From the NCBI RefSeq assembly GCF_010730195.1, contig NZ_AP022613.1:4712001-4776000 (forward strand): 64,000 nucleotides of DNA, given 5' to 3'. Under the pieces are notes generated by a model. The model was not told the origin of the DNA. It saw nothing but the letters and a program-made list of their open reading frames with translations, and ran no database searches. Origin of the DNA: Mycobacterium conspicuum. GTDB taxonomy: Bacteria > Actinomycetota > Actinomycetes > Mycobacteriales > Mycobacteriaceae. The position numbers and the translations under genes are program-made. This document shows, piece by piece, positions 1 through 6,243 of this stretch. Every line of letters starts with the position of its first letter. The stretch's first letter is position 1.

Positions 1-602
1 CGCGGGTGATGGGCGTAGATCAGGTCGGTCAGCGACGTCTCGCGCACCCGCGCCCGCAGCGCCAACGACGGGATCACCACCCGCGGCCCGACCCAGATCG
101 AGGAGTCGCGGGTGAACACCAGGTTCGGCAGGGGGTCGATCACGAAGTCCGCCCCGTGGTGCATGCGCAGCACCAGCGACACGTCGGTCCGGGTGTCCGA
201 CGGCAGCTCGTTGAACGTCATGCCCGCCATCAACACTCGGGCCAGCGCGGCGGGCTCGAGGCCACGCAGGTGGGCCGAAAGCTCTTGCGCCAGTGGGGCT
301 CCGAGCCGGCGCGCGTCGACGGCGGCGGCGACCCCGTGCATCCGGGCGGCCCCACTGTTCAGTGCCTCGGTCAGCAGTTCGGACAGCAGCAGCACTTCCA
401 CGCCGCGCGAGCGCAGCAGCTCGGCGAATTCGTCGTGCTCCTCCTGCGCGCGCGAAACCCACGGCAGGCCATCGAACAGCAGCTGGTCATTGTTACGCGG
501 GTTGAGGCGCAGCAGCTCGGCGCCGGGGCGATGCAGGATGGCCACCCGTAGCGTGCCTACCTCGGAATTCGTGCCCAGCTCGACAGGCTCCACAGATAGC
601 AC
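1..602 (-). CDS. arcA: arginine deiminase, N-terminal part (cut by window edge)
   Basis: Hydrolyses L-arginine to citrulline and ammonia in the cytoplasm, the first step of the arginine deiminase pathway. The reverse strand reads open from a GTG at 602 to the window edge and gives about 200 residues. It begins VLSVEPVELGTNSEVGTLRV and contains the family's HRPGAEL segment, FNELPSDTRTDVSLVLRMHH and the substrate-site stretch NLVFTRDSS. The C-terminal half with the catalytic Cys lies outside the window. A second GTG at 593 is an alternative start. It is divergent from the AlkB-like gene at 652, with about 50 bp between starts. In M. tuberculosis the orthologous pair Rv1001/Rv1000c has the same divergent arrangement (from memory). 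Confidence 0.93.
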   Translation of the reverse strand, partial: MLSVEPVELGTNSEVGTLRVAILHRPGAELLRLNPRNNDQLLFDGLPWVSRAQEEHDEFAELLRSRGVEVLLLSELLTEALNSGAARMHGVAAAVDARRLGAPLAQELSAHLRGLEPAALARVLMAGMTFNELPSDTRTDVSLVLRMHHGADFVIDPLPNLVFTRDSSIWVGPRVVIPSLALRARVRETSLTDLIYAHHP

Positions 603-638
603 GGTAGCGGCTCCACCCGTGATCGAACGGATGTGCGA

Positions 639-651
639 TAGACTGGCGCGT
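639..651 (+). promoter_or_regulatory. -10 element of a leaderless transcript (AlkB-like gene)
   Basis: TAGACT (639-644) fits the mycobacterial -10 pattern TANNNT. It lies exactly 7 bases before the GTG at 652, so transcription would begin at the start codon. This decides the start in favour of 652 over the in-frame ATG at 631. Confidence 0.55.
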
Positions 652-1257
652 GTGGCGACCCGGATACAGGGGGTACAAGGCTCGCTGTTCGAACACAGCG
701 AGCGCAGGCAGCTCGGCGACGGGGCCTTCATCGAGATCCGCGCCGGCTGGCTTTCCGACGAAGATGGCGTGCTCGACGAGCTGCTCTCGACCGTGCCGTG
801 GCGCGCCGAACGCCGCCAGATGTACGACCGCGTGGTCGACGTGCCGCGGCTGGTGAGTTTCCACGACCTGACCATCGGGGAGCCGCCGCATCCGGTGCTG
901 ACCCGATTGCGCCGCCGGCTCAACGACATCTATGCCGGCGAGCTCGGCGAGCCGTTCACCACCGTCGGGCTGTGTTGCTATCGGGACGGCTCCGACAGCG
1001 TCGCCTGGCACGGCGACACCATCGGCCGCAGCAGCGCGGAGGACACCATGGTGGCCATCGTCAGCCTCGGGCACACGCGGACTTTTGCGATGCGGCGACG
1101 CGGCGGCGGCCCGTCGTTGCGATTGCCCCTAGCCCACGGCGATCTGCTGGTGATGGGCGGATCCTGCCAACGCACGTGGGAGCACGCGGTGCCCAAGACG
1201 TCCGCGCCGGTGGGACCGCGGGTAAGCATCCAGTTCCGCCCGCGCGACGTGCGCTAG
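652..1257 (+). CDS. AlkB-like 2-oxoglutarate/Fe(II) dioxygenase (alkylated-DNA repair)
   Basis: Predicted to demethylate alkylated bases oxidatively using Fe(II), oxygen and 2-oxoglutarate. The 201-residue product carries the complete iron triad, H120-G-D122 in SVAWHGDTIGR and H178 in TWEHAVPKT, followed by the 2-oxoglutarate-binding arginines in GPRVSIQFRPR (R190, R196). This is the usual AlkB core without extra domains. The reading frame is open further upstream to position 112, but that part overlaps arcA on the other strand and is rejected. The leaderless start at 652 is preferred; ATG 631 is the alternative. The 3' end overlaps the convergent lipoprotein gene by 4 bp. Equivalent to Rv1000c by position and similarity (from memory). 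Confidence 0.88.
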   Translation: MATRIQGVQGSLFEHSERRQLGDGAFIEIRAGWLSDEDGVLDELLSTVPWRAERRQMYDRVVDVPRLVSFHDLTIGEPPHPVLTRLRRRLNDIYAGELGEPFTTVGLCCYRDGSDSVAWHGDTIGRSSAEDTMVAIVSLGHTRTFAMRRRGGGPSLRLPLAHGDLLVMGGSCQRTWEHAVPKTSAPVGPRVSIQFRPRDVR

Positions 1258-1928
1258 CCCCGGACCGCGGCGACCCCTTTGACGAGCAAGTCGCGGGCGC
1301 GCTGCGTGTCCACCTTCGCCACCGGCTGGCCCGGCACCACAAGCGGATTGGCGATCACGATCACCTGGTAGTCGCCGAACTGCGCGGAGTAGTCGTAGAG
1401 CTCCCCGGTGTGCGGTCCCCCGTCGTACACCGCCTGCAGGACGCGGTGCAGGCCCTGGGTGTGCGCCCCGTCGATGTGGGGCGCGTCGATCACCTCGATG
1501 GCGCCGCGTATCTGTTGCCCGGAAAAACCCACCCGGGCGCAGTCCTTGCCGGGGTCCTGGATCGGCACCTCTTTGGAGGTCTCCACCGCGATGACGACAT
1601 AGCGGACGCCGTTGCCCTCGGCGGATACCGCGGCCATGTTGCCCTGCAGGTCCGGCGGCAGCTCCGGCCCGCCCGCGGCTTTCGCGCAGGCGGGGGGATC
1701 GAACGTCAGCCCGTCGGGCAGCTTGCGGGCGGACAGCAGCTTGGGGTCAATCGCCCTTTCGCCGACGCTGGTGACGTTGAACTCCGACCCGAAGCTCGAC
1801 TTGACGCCGGCGATCTTGGCGATGTCCGCATTGGAGGAGGCGGCATTCGGAGCCGGGGAGCATCCGGCGAGCAGGCACACCGATGCGGTCGCGAGCACCA
1901 CCTTGAACATCGTGGCCAATCTACCCAA
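1254..1928 (-). CDS. DUF5642 lipoprotein (copy A)
   Basis: Exported lipoprotein of unknown function. The 224-residue product starts MGRLATMFKVVLATASVCLLAGCSP: a positively charged n-region, a hydrophobic stretch and an LLAG-C lipobox with the modified Cys near residue 23. The in-frame ATG seven codons downstream (MFKVVL) may be the true start. The mature domain is a single globular unit ending in a KVDTQRARDLLVKGVAAVRG helix. The gene just upstream on the same strand (1938-2615) is a paralogue with a very similar C-terminal end (LLVKTVSTLRG), so this is a tandem duplication with 9 bp between genes. Corresponds by position to Rv0999 of M. tuberculosis (from memory). No enzymatic motif is visible. 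Confidence 0.82.
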   Translation of the reverse strand: MGRLATMFKVVLATASVCLLAGCSPAPNAASSNADIAKIAGVKSSFGSEFNVTSVGERAIDPKLLSARKLPDGLTFDPPACAKAAGGPELPPDLQGNMAAVSAEGNGVRYVVIAVETSKEVPIQDPGKDCARVGFSGQQIRGAIEVIDAPHIDGAHTQGLHRVLQAVYDGGPHTGELYDYSAQFGDYQVIVIANPLVVPGQPVAKVDTQRARDLLVKGVAAVRG

Positions 1929-1937
1929 AGCAAGCCT

Positions 1938-2615
1938 TCAGCCGCGCAAGGTAGACACCGTTTTGACCAACAGATCGGCGGCGAATTGCGGCGGCAGCGC
2001 CGGCAGCGCCGAGCCGGGATCGGTCGTCAGGGTGGTGAACGCGTAGTAGTCGCCCAGGTAGGCGGTGAAAGTATATGCCCGGGAATCGATTTCGGTTCCG
2101 GACTCGACGGAAGTGCGGATGTCGGCCACCATGCCGATGGTCTCGACGCCGTCGATGCGCGGCGCGTCGGTGAGCCGGACGCTGACCAAGGTGCGCCCGG
2201 CCATCGTCCACTGCCCGCACGCGGCGACGACGTCGTGGTCCGGTGCCAGTGGTTCGGGCGAGCCCGGCACAAACACCACTACCGCGTCGACGATGCCGCC
2301 CGAACCCGACCCGGAGATGCCTTGGGCCGATTGGTCGCGTCCCTCGCCTGGGTCGGCGAGTGGCGCGCACTGCGGCGGCTTGGCCGTCACGGGAGCTTCA
2401 AGTCTCCAGATCACCTCGGGTGAGGCCGTGCTGGGAATGCTGGTGGTCACCTCGTAGCCGGCCGGCAGCGCACGCGCGACCCGTTTGATGTTGGCGGGGT
2501 TGACGACCGTGTGGCGCGGCGTCGGCGTTTTCACCGACGGCGCGGCCGGTGGTGCGGACGAATGAACGCACCCGGCCGCGAGCAGGACCACCGGGCCAAT
2601 CCAGAACGGCCGCAT
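1938..2615 (-). CDS. DUF5642 lipoprotein (copy B)
   Basis: Second member of the tandem lipoprotein pair. The 225-residue product begins MRPFWIGPVVLLAAGCVHS, with lipobox LAAG-C and Cys near residue 16, followed by a Pro/Ala/Thr-rich linker (about residues 18-36) that would hold the globular domain off the membrane. Shared features with its neighbour are the VVFV/VVIA core strand, a DAP-x-IDG segment, the LGDYYAFTT/FGDYQVIVI strand and the C-terminal LLVKTVSTLRG helix. It starts 6 bp after pat ends, so pat and both lipoproteins may be one transcript read toward lower coordinates. Function unknown. Confidence 0.8.
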   Translation of the reverse strand: MRPFWIGPVVLLAAGCVHSSAPPAAPSVKTPTPRHTVVNPANIKRVARALPAGYEVTTSIPSTASPEVIWRLEAPVTAKPPQCAPLADPGEGRDQSAQGISGSGSGGIVDAVVVFVPGSPEPLAPDHDVVAACGQWTMAGRTLVSVRLTDAPRIDGVETIGMVADIRTSVESGTEIDSRAYTFTAYLGDYYAFTTLTTDPGSALPALPPQFAADLLVKTVSTLRG

Positions 2616-2621
2616 GCTCGT

Positions 2622-3710
2622 TCAGCCGACCGCTTCGATCACCTGGCGGGCAACGCGTTTGATCTGTTCGGCCGTGTTGCGTCCGAAGCTCAGCTCGCGT
2701 TGCCGAGGGACATCGATGACCGTGGTGATCACCCCGACGTCTTCACGCTCCCACACCGCGCCGTAGCGGTCCATGATCGCGCGCATCGGCGCATTCTCGG
2801 AAAGCATTCGCGCCGAGAACCTTTCGACACCGTCGACCCTCGCGGCGATGGACAGCGCGCCGATCAGAAAGGTCCCGATCCCCCGGCCCTGGTAGGCGTC
2901 GCCGACGGTGAATGCGATCTCGGCGACCGTCGGATCGTCGTGGTCGCGGACAAAACGCGCGTCGGCCACCGGGTCGCTGCCGTCGGTCATCACCCAGACG
3001 AAGTGGTCGACGTAGTCGACCTCGGCCAAGTAGTGCATCAACGCCGGGGTCGGCGCGCGCGCCGTCATGAACCGCCGGTACAGCGTCTCGCTGGAGAAGT
3101 GGACGTGTCCGTGCACGGTCCGCTCGCGGTCGCCGGGCAGGACGGGGCGCAGGAACAGGTTTGTCCCGTCGCGGACACGCACCGGGATCGGCGTGATGAA
3201 TGCGGCCAGCCGCTGGCGCACCAGGCTCAGCAGCCGCAGCATGACGCCGGGAATGTGCGCCATCCGGGTGAAGGTGTCGTTGTCGCCGACCCATCCGGTC
3301 AGCGGCTCGGTGGTGGTCACCGTCGCGATCCGCGGGATTCCGCGCAGCAGGGCGATCTCGCCGATGATCTCGCCGGCGCATGCCCGCCCGACGGACACCA
3401 CGCCGTTGCTGTCGACGTGCTGGATCTCGGCGGTGCCCGACGAGATGAGAAGGAACGAAACCGCCCGCTCGCCCTGCTGCATCAGGACCTGGCCGGCGGC
3501 GGTCCGCAGTGGCTCGAGGCTCGCCGCCAGCGGCATCAAGTCCTCGATCGGGCAGCCGGCGAAGATGTCCATCGTCGCAAGCTCTTCCGCGCGGGCGCCG
3601 ATCAGTTCGGTCACTGCGGTCCCCTGCTCACTGTGCATCTCGCGGTCCGACCCGACCCAGGCTATGGCGTCGGCACCTGCGGCGGCAAGCGTAGCGCTGA
3701 CGACCGTCAT
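2622..3710 (-). CDS. pat: cyclic-nucleotide-regulated protein lysine acetyltransferase Pat
   Basis: Fusion of a cyclic-nucleotide-binding domain and a GNAT acetyltransferase; the mycobacterial family (Rv0998, MSMEG Pat) acetylates acetyl-CoA synthetase and other acyl-AMP ligases when cAMP is bound. The product is up to 362 residues. Residues about 45-165 form the CNBD, with the phosphate-binding cassette GEIIGEIALLRGIPRIATV at 113-131. Residues about 175-335 form the GNAT domain, with the acetyl-CoA loop YQGRGIGTFL (273-282) and the conserved Glu in AEIAF (about 264), which matches the catalytic Glu of the family. The start is uncertain: ATG 3710 adds about 35 residues relative to the M. tuberculosis protein as remembered, and the in-frame ATG at 3638 (MHSEQG) is a good alternative. 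Confidence 0.93.
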   Translation of the reverse strand: MTVVSATLAAAGADAIAWVGSDREMHSEQGTAVTELIGARAEELATMDIFAGCPIEDLMPLAASLEPLRTAAGQVLMQQGERAVSFLLISSGTAEIQHVDSNGVVSVGRACAGEIIGEIALLRGIPRIATVTTTEPLTGWVGDNDTFTRMAHIPGVMLRLLSLVRQRLAAFITPIPVRVRDGTNLFLRPVLPGDRERTVHGHVHFSSETLYRRFMTARAPTPALMHYLAEVDYVDHFVWVMTDGSDPVADARFVRDHDDPTVAEIAFTVGDAYQGRGIGTFLIGALSIAARVDGVERFSARMLSENAPMRAIMDRYGAVWEREDVGVITTVIDVPRQRELSFGRNTAEQIKRVARQVIEAVG

Positions 3711-3717
3711 TGACAGT

Positions 3718-3759
3718 CGTCATTGACGGCTGGCAATGGATTTGGGTAGCGTGCCAGGC
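3718..3759 (+). promoter_or_regulatory. leaderless promoter and inverted-repeat operator of the TetR gene
   Basis: TTGACG (3723-3728), an 18-bp spacer, TAGCGT (3747-3752) and 7 bases to the ATG at 3760 form a complete leaderless promoter. CATTG-N8-CAATG (3721-3738) overlaps the -35 box. GTCATTGAC occurs twice in the same region (3706-3714 and 3718-3726). The position suggests TetR self-repression and possibly control of pat on the other strand; that role is inferred. Confidence 0.55.
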
Positions 3760-4368
3760 ATGGGTCCGTCAGTCACGGCCGGAGCACAGCCGGCGAGTGG
3801 AGTTCGAGAGATCCGGCGCCTGGAGACGCGGGCGCGCCTGTTCGACGCGGCACTGGCCGAAATCGACCGGTCCGGGCTGGGCGGCGCCGACGTCAGTGCG
3901 ATAGCGAGCGCCGCGGGCGTGGTGCGGGGCACGTTCTACTTTCACTTCCCGACCAAAGAACACGTGCTGGTCGAATTGGAACGCCGCGAAGAGGTCAGGA
4001 TCGTCGAGGAACTCGGCGCCGCGCAGACCGAAGCCGACGACCTGGCGGCGATGCTGTCGCTGCTGGTGCGGCGGGTGGCTGCCGCCGAGCGCCGGTTGGG
4101 CCCGGTGGTCTTTCGGGACATGTTGGGATTGCACTTCTCCTCCACCCGTCCGCCCGAGGACCAGTTGACCGAACATCCATTGGCGGAGTTCGTGATCGGT
4201 GCGATCACCCACGCGCAGCAACACGGCCGGGTCGCGCCCACGCAGGACGCGACCGAGCTCGCGATGTTCTTTCTGACCGGACTGTTCGCGTTGCTGGCCA
4301 CTGGCGCCCAAGACCAAGCGCTGGGTCGGTATGTCACGACGATTGTGAAGGGGATGGAAACGCGATGA
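3760..4368 (+). CDS. TetR-family transcriptional regulator
   Basis: Likely ligand-responsive repressor of its own operon. From the leaderless ATG at 3760 the product has 202 residues. The N-terminal TetR helix-turn-helix is clear (REIRRLETRARLFDAALAEI, then VSAIASAAGVVRGTFYFHFPTKEHVLVELE), and the C-terminal half is an all-helical ligand and dimer domain without recognisable subfamily motifs. The reading frame extends to an ATG at 3736, but the promoter geometry favours 3760. The stop overlaps the next gene's start (ATGA at 4365-4368), so the two are translationally coupled and the ferritin-like protein is the probable co-regulated target. I recall no equivalent at this position in M. tuberculosis, which would make this the first gene of the accessory region. 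Confidence 0.88.
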   Translation: MGPSVTAGAQPASGVREIRRLETRARLFDAALAEIDRSGLGGADVSAIASAAGVVRGTFYFHFPTKEHVLVELERREEVRIVEELGAAQTEADDLAAMLSLLVRRVAAAERRLGPVVFRDMLGLHFSSTRPPEDQLTEHPLAEFVIGAITHAQQHGRVAPTQDATELAMFFLTGLFALLATGAQDQALGRYVTTIVKGMETR

Positions 4369-5183
4369 ACGGGATCGAGGGCTACCGGGACTTCTTGAAG
4401 CGCCGGGACGGGGACGCCGATCTACTCAACCGGCGGTTGGCGAATCGCGAGGATTTCTTCAACGGCCTAGAGACCAATCCGGTCCGATCCGCCCACCCCG
4501 CCGACCGGGCGACGTTTCTGCGGAACCTGCACCGCCGCCGACCCGAACCGGGCCTGGACCGCAAGATCCTGTTCCTGTTGGCCACCGCCAAGCTGAATCA
4601 GGCCGAACGATTCGGCGTGGGCCTCGGGGAGACGTACGGCCTCAACAGCGACGAGACCGTCCCGCCCGAACGGGTGTACCTCGAACTCGAAGAGCACTAC
4701 CACACCCGGTTGCTGGCCTACGTCCTCGACGTTTTCGACCTGACGTTTCAGGTGGTTCCGCCGCCGTTCGTGATGCGCCAGTTCGTCAAGACCGCGGTGT
4801 TCACCCCGGAGCGGCTGGGGATCCTGTTCGTCGGGGCCTCGGAGATGGCCGGGTGCGCGATGTTCGACGCGCTGCGCCGCGTCGGCATGAAACTGTTCGC
4901 CGACGAACCCGAAGTCGCCCAACGCGTCACGCTGCTCTACAGCGAAATCCTCACCGACGAGATCGGCCACGTCGGCTACTGCGCGTCGCGCTGCACGGCC
5001 GCCGAACGAGCCGTCATGCGATGGCTCTACCCGCGCATCGGCCGGCTGTTCGCCCGTCAAACCGCGGAAATCAGCCTGCTCGTCGACCCCGACGAGCTGG
5101 GCGCGCGACTCGACCGCCCGTTCGACGTCGACGCACTCACCGCCGGTCTGGACAACGAGACGTATCTGGTCACCCATCCCTGA
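4365..5183 (+). CDS. ferritin-like putative diiron protein
   Basis: Predicted four-helix-bundle protein with a non-haem diiron centre; substrate unknown. The 272-residue product shows acidic and histidine residues with ferritin-like spacing: Glu81 (NQAERFG), the Glu107-Glu110 cluster with His113 (YLELEEHYHTR), Glu160 (GASEMAG), and Glu194 with Asp198-Glu199 and His202 (YSEILTDEIGHVGYC). That is an E...ExxH...E...DExxH pattern as seen in AurF-type oxygenases and related hydroxylases. It has no signal peptide or membrane segment. It overlaps the TetR gene by 4 bp, which suggests a regulated enzyme and repressor pair. A role in oxidising a lipid or xenobiotic linked to the following mmpL genes is only a guess from location. 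Confidence 0.6.
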   Translation: MNGIEGYRDFLKRRDGDADLLNRRLANREDFFNGLETNPVRSAHPADRATFLRNLHRRRPEPGLDRKILFLLATAKLNQAERFGVGLGETYGLNSDETVPPERVYLELEEHYHTRLLAYVLDVFDLTFQVVPPPFVMRQFVKTAVFTPERLGILFVGASEMAGCAMFDALRRVGMKLFADEPEVAQRVTLLYSEILTDEIGHVGYCASRCTAAERAVMRWLYPRIGRLFARQTAEISLLVDPDELGARLDRPFDVDALTAGLDNETYLVTHP

Positions 5184-5199
5184 CGACCGGCTGCCCGCG

Positions 5200-5211
5200 T
5201 ATTCTGCAGAA
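5200..5211 (+). promoter_or_regulatory. -10 element, leaderless start of the small membrane protein
   Basis: TATTCT (5200-5205) matches TANNNT and lies 6 bases before ATG 5212. No ribosome-binding site precedes the ATG, so a leaderless transcript is likely. Confidence 0.45.
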
Positions 5212-5640
5212 ATGCTGGGTTCGGGTTTGTGGGGTGGGCTGTGCCTCATCGCGCTGGCGCTGGCGCTGGTCTGCACTGCCGCCGCTGCCGTGTATGTCAA
5301 ACGACTCGGCGACCGAGTGCCTCCTCCGCTAGGCGAAGACATCGGCGCCGCCAAAACCGTGGTACGCAAAGTGCGCAACCGCGAACCGATGTCGCCGGAA
5401 GAGTTGGACTATGCGAAGCAAATCATCGCTATTCGCAGCTCTCCGTTGGCGTTATGCATCCCCGGTGCCCTGTTCGCGGTGGGATGCTTTTACGTGTTTG
5501 GCAGCCTGTACCACTTGCATGGAGCGACCCCGTCAGAGCGCACGTTTCTCGGGGTGTTCCCCATGTTGGCCGCGATGAACTTCACCACTCAGATTCTGCG
5601 CAGCGCCCGGTTGCGACGGCGTGTGCGGAAAATGCCTTGA
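5212..5640 (+). CDS. small membrane protein, mmpS/mmpL-associated (copy 1)
   Basis: Unknown 142-residue membrane protein. One N-terminal transmembrane helix (LWGGLCLIALALALVCTAAAAVYV) is followed by a charged central segment containing LGEDIGAAKTVVRKVRNREPMSPEELDYAKQ, then two further hydrophobic segments (LALCIPGALFAVGCFYVFGSLY and FLGVFPMLAAMNFTTQIL) and an Arg-rich tail. A clear paralogue lies at 11425-11865, with the shared pattern LGE-x2-GA-x-K and M-S-x-(E/D)E-(L/V)-DYA. Both copies lie next to mmpL genes, which suggests an accessory role in the same export process; that is inferred from context only. Confidence 0.7.
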   Translation: MLGSGLWGGLCLIALALALVCTAAAAVYVKRLGDRVPPPLGEDIGAAKTVVRKVRNREPMSPEELDYAKQIIAIRSSPLALCIPGALFAVGCFYVFGSLYHLHGATPSERTFLGVFPMLAAMNFTTQILRSARLRRRVRKMP

Positions 5641-5799
5641 CGGTCGCCATCCTCGCAGTCGCGTTGCGGCCCCGGTGCCGATAGTGTGTGCACCTGACAT
5701 GTCCATTGGGTACATGACCGTCTACTATCTGCACTGACCACCAGGGCGGAGCGGGGGCAGGCATACGATGACCGGGACCGGTTTCCGAAAGGTGATCGA

Positions 5800-6243
5800 G
5801 TGAGCCCTCGTTCAGTCGGCAGGACCGTCTTGGCGCGAGTCTGGATGCCTTTGGTTGCTGTCATTGTGGTCGCCGTGGGAGCGGTGGCCATGTTCAAGGT
5901 CCACGAATTCTCCAATCCCGAACCCGTCGTCACCGTCAACACCCCGGCAGCACCTCCCGAGTTCAACCTCAAACGGATCACGTATGAGTTGTCCGGCTCC
6001 GTCGGGCAGGGGGGGATGCTGGTCTGGGTCGACGTCGACGGGCATCCGCATCAAGTTGATCTCACGACCCTGCCGTGGTCGCACACCGAGGCGACCACCC
6101 TCACCGTGGTGTCCGGCAGCATCTCGGCGCAGGTTCACGGTGGTCAAGTCGGCTGCCGCCTGCTGGTGAATGGCGTTGTGCGCGCGGAACAGTCCGACGA
6201 CCATCAGGACGCGCACGTCTTCTGCATAGTGAAGTCGGCATGA
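5800..6243 (+). CDS. MmpS-family membrane protein (pair 1)
   Basis: Accessory subunit of an MmpL lipid or siderophore exporter. The 147-residue product has one N-terminal transmembrane helix (VWMPLVAVIVVAVGAVAMFKV) followed by an extracytoplasmic beta-rich domain. The domain carries the family's TYELSGS strand, the LPWSHTEATTL segment and the paired cysteines in VGCRLLVNGVV and VFCIVKS. The start is GTG 5800, preceded by GAAAGGTGATC. The stop overlaps the mmpL start (ATGA, 6240-6243), so subunits are translationally coupled. The 159 bp upstream contains a partial inverted repeat (TGACATGT and ACATGACC near 5695-5722) that could be a regulator site. Confidence 0.9.
   Translation: MSPRSVGRTVLARVWMPLVAVIVVAVGAVAMFKVHEFSNPEPVVTVNTPAAPPEFNLKRITYELSGSVGQGGMLVWVDVDGHPHQVDLTTLPWSHTEATTLTVVSGSISAQVHGGQVGCRLLVNGVVRAEQSDDHQDAHVFCIVKSA

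Noticed and set aside
798..2423. 541-codon open frame antisense to the two lipoprotein genes
   Set aside because: Arg/His/Gly-rich translation without family features; a by-product of high GC opposite well-supported lipoprotein genes.
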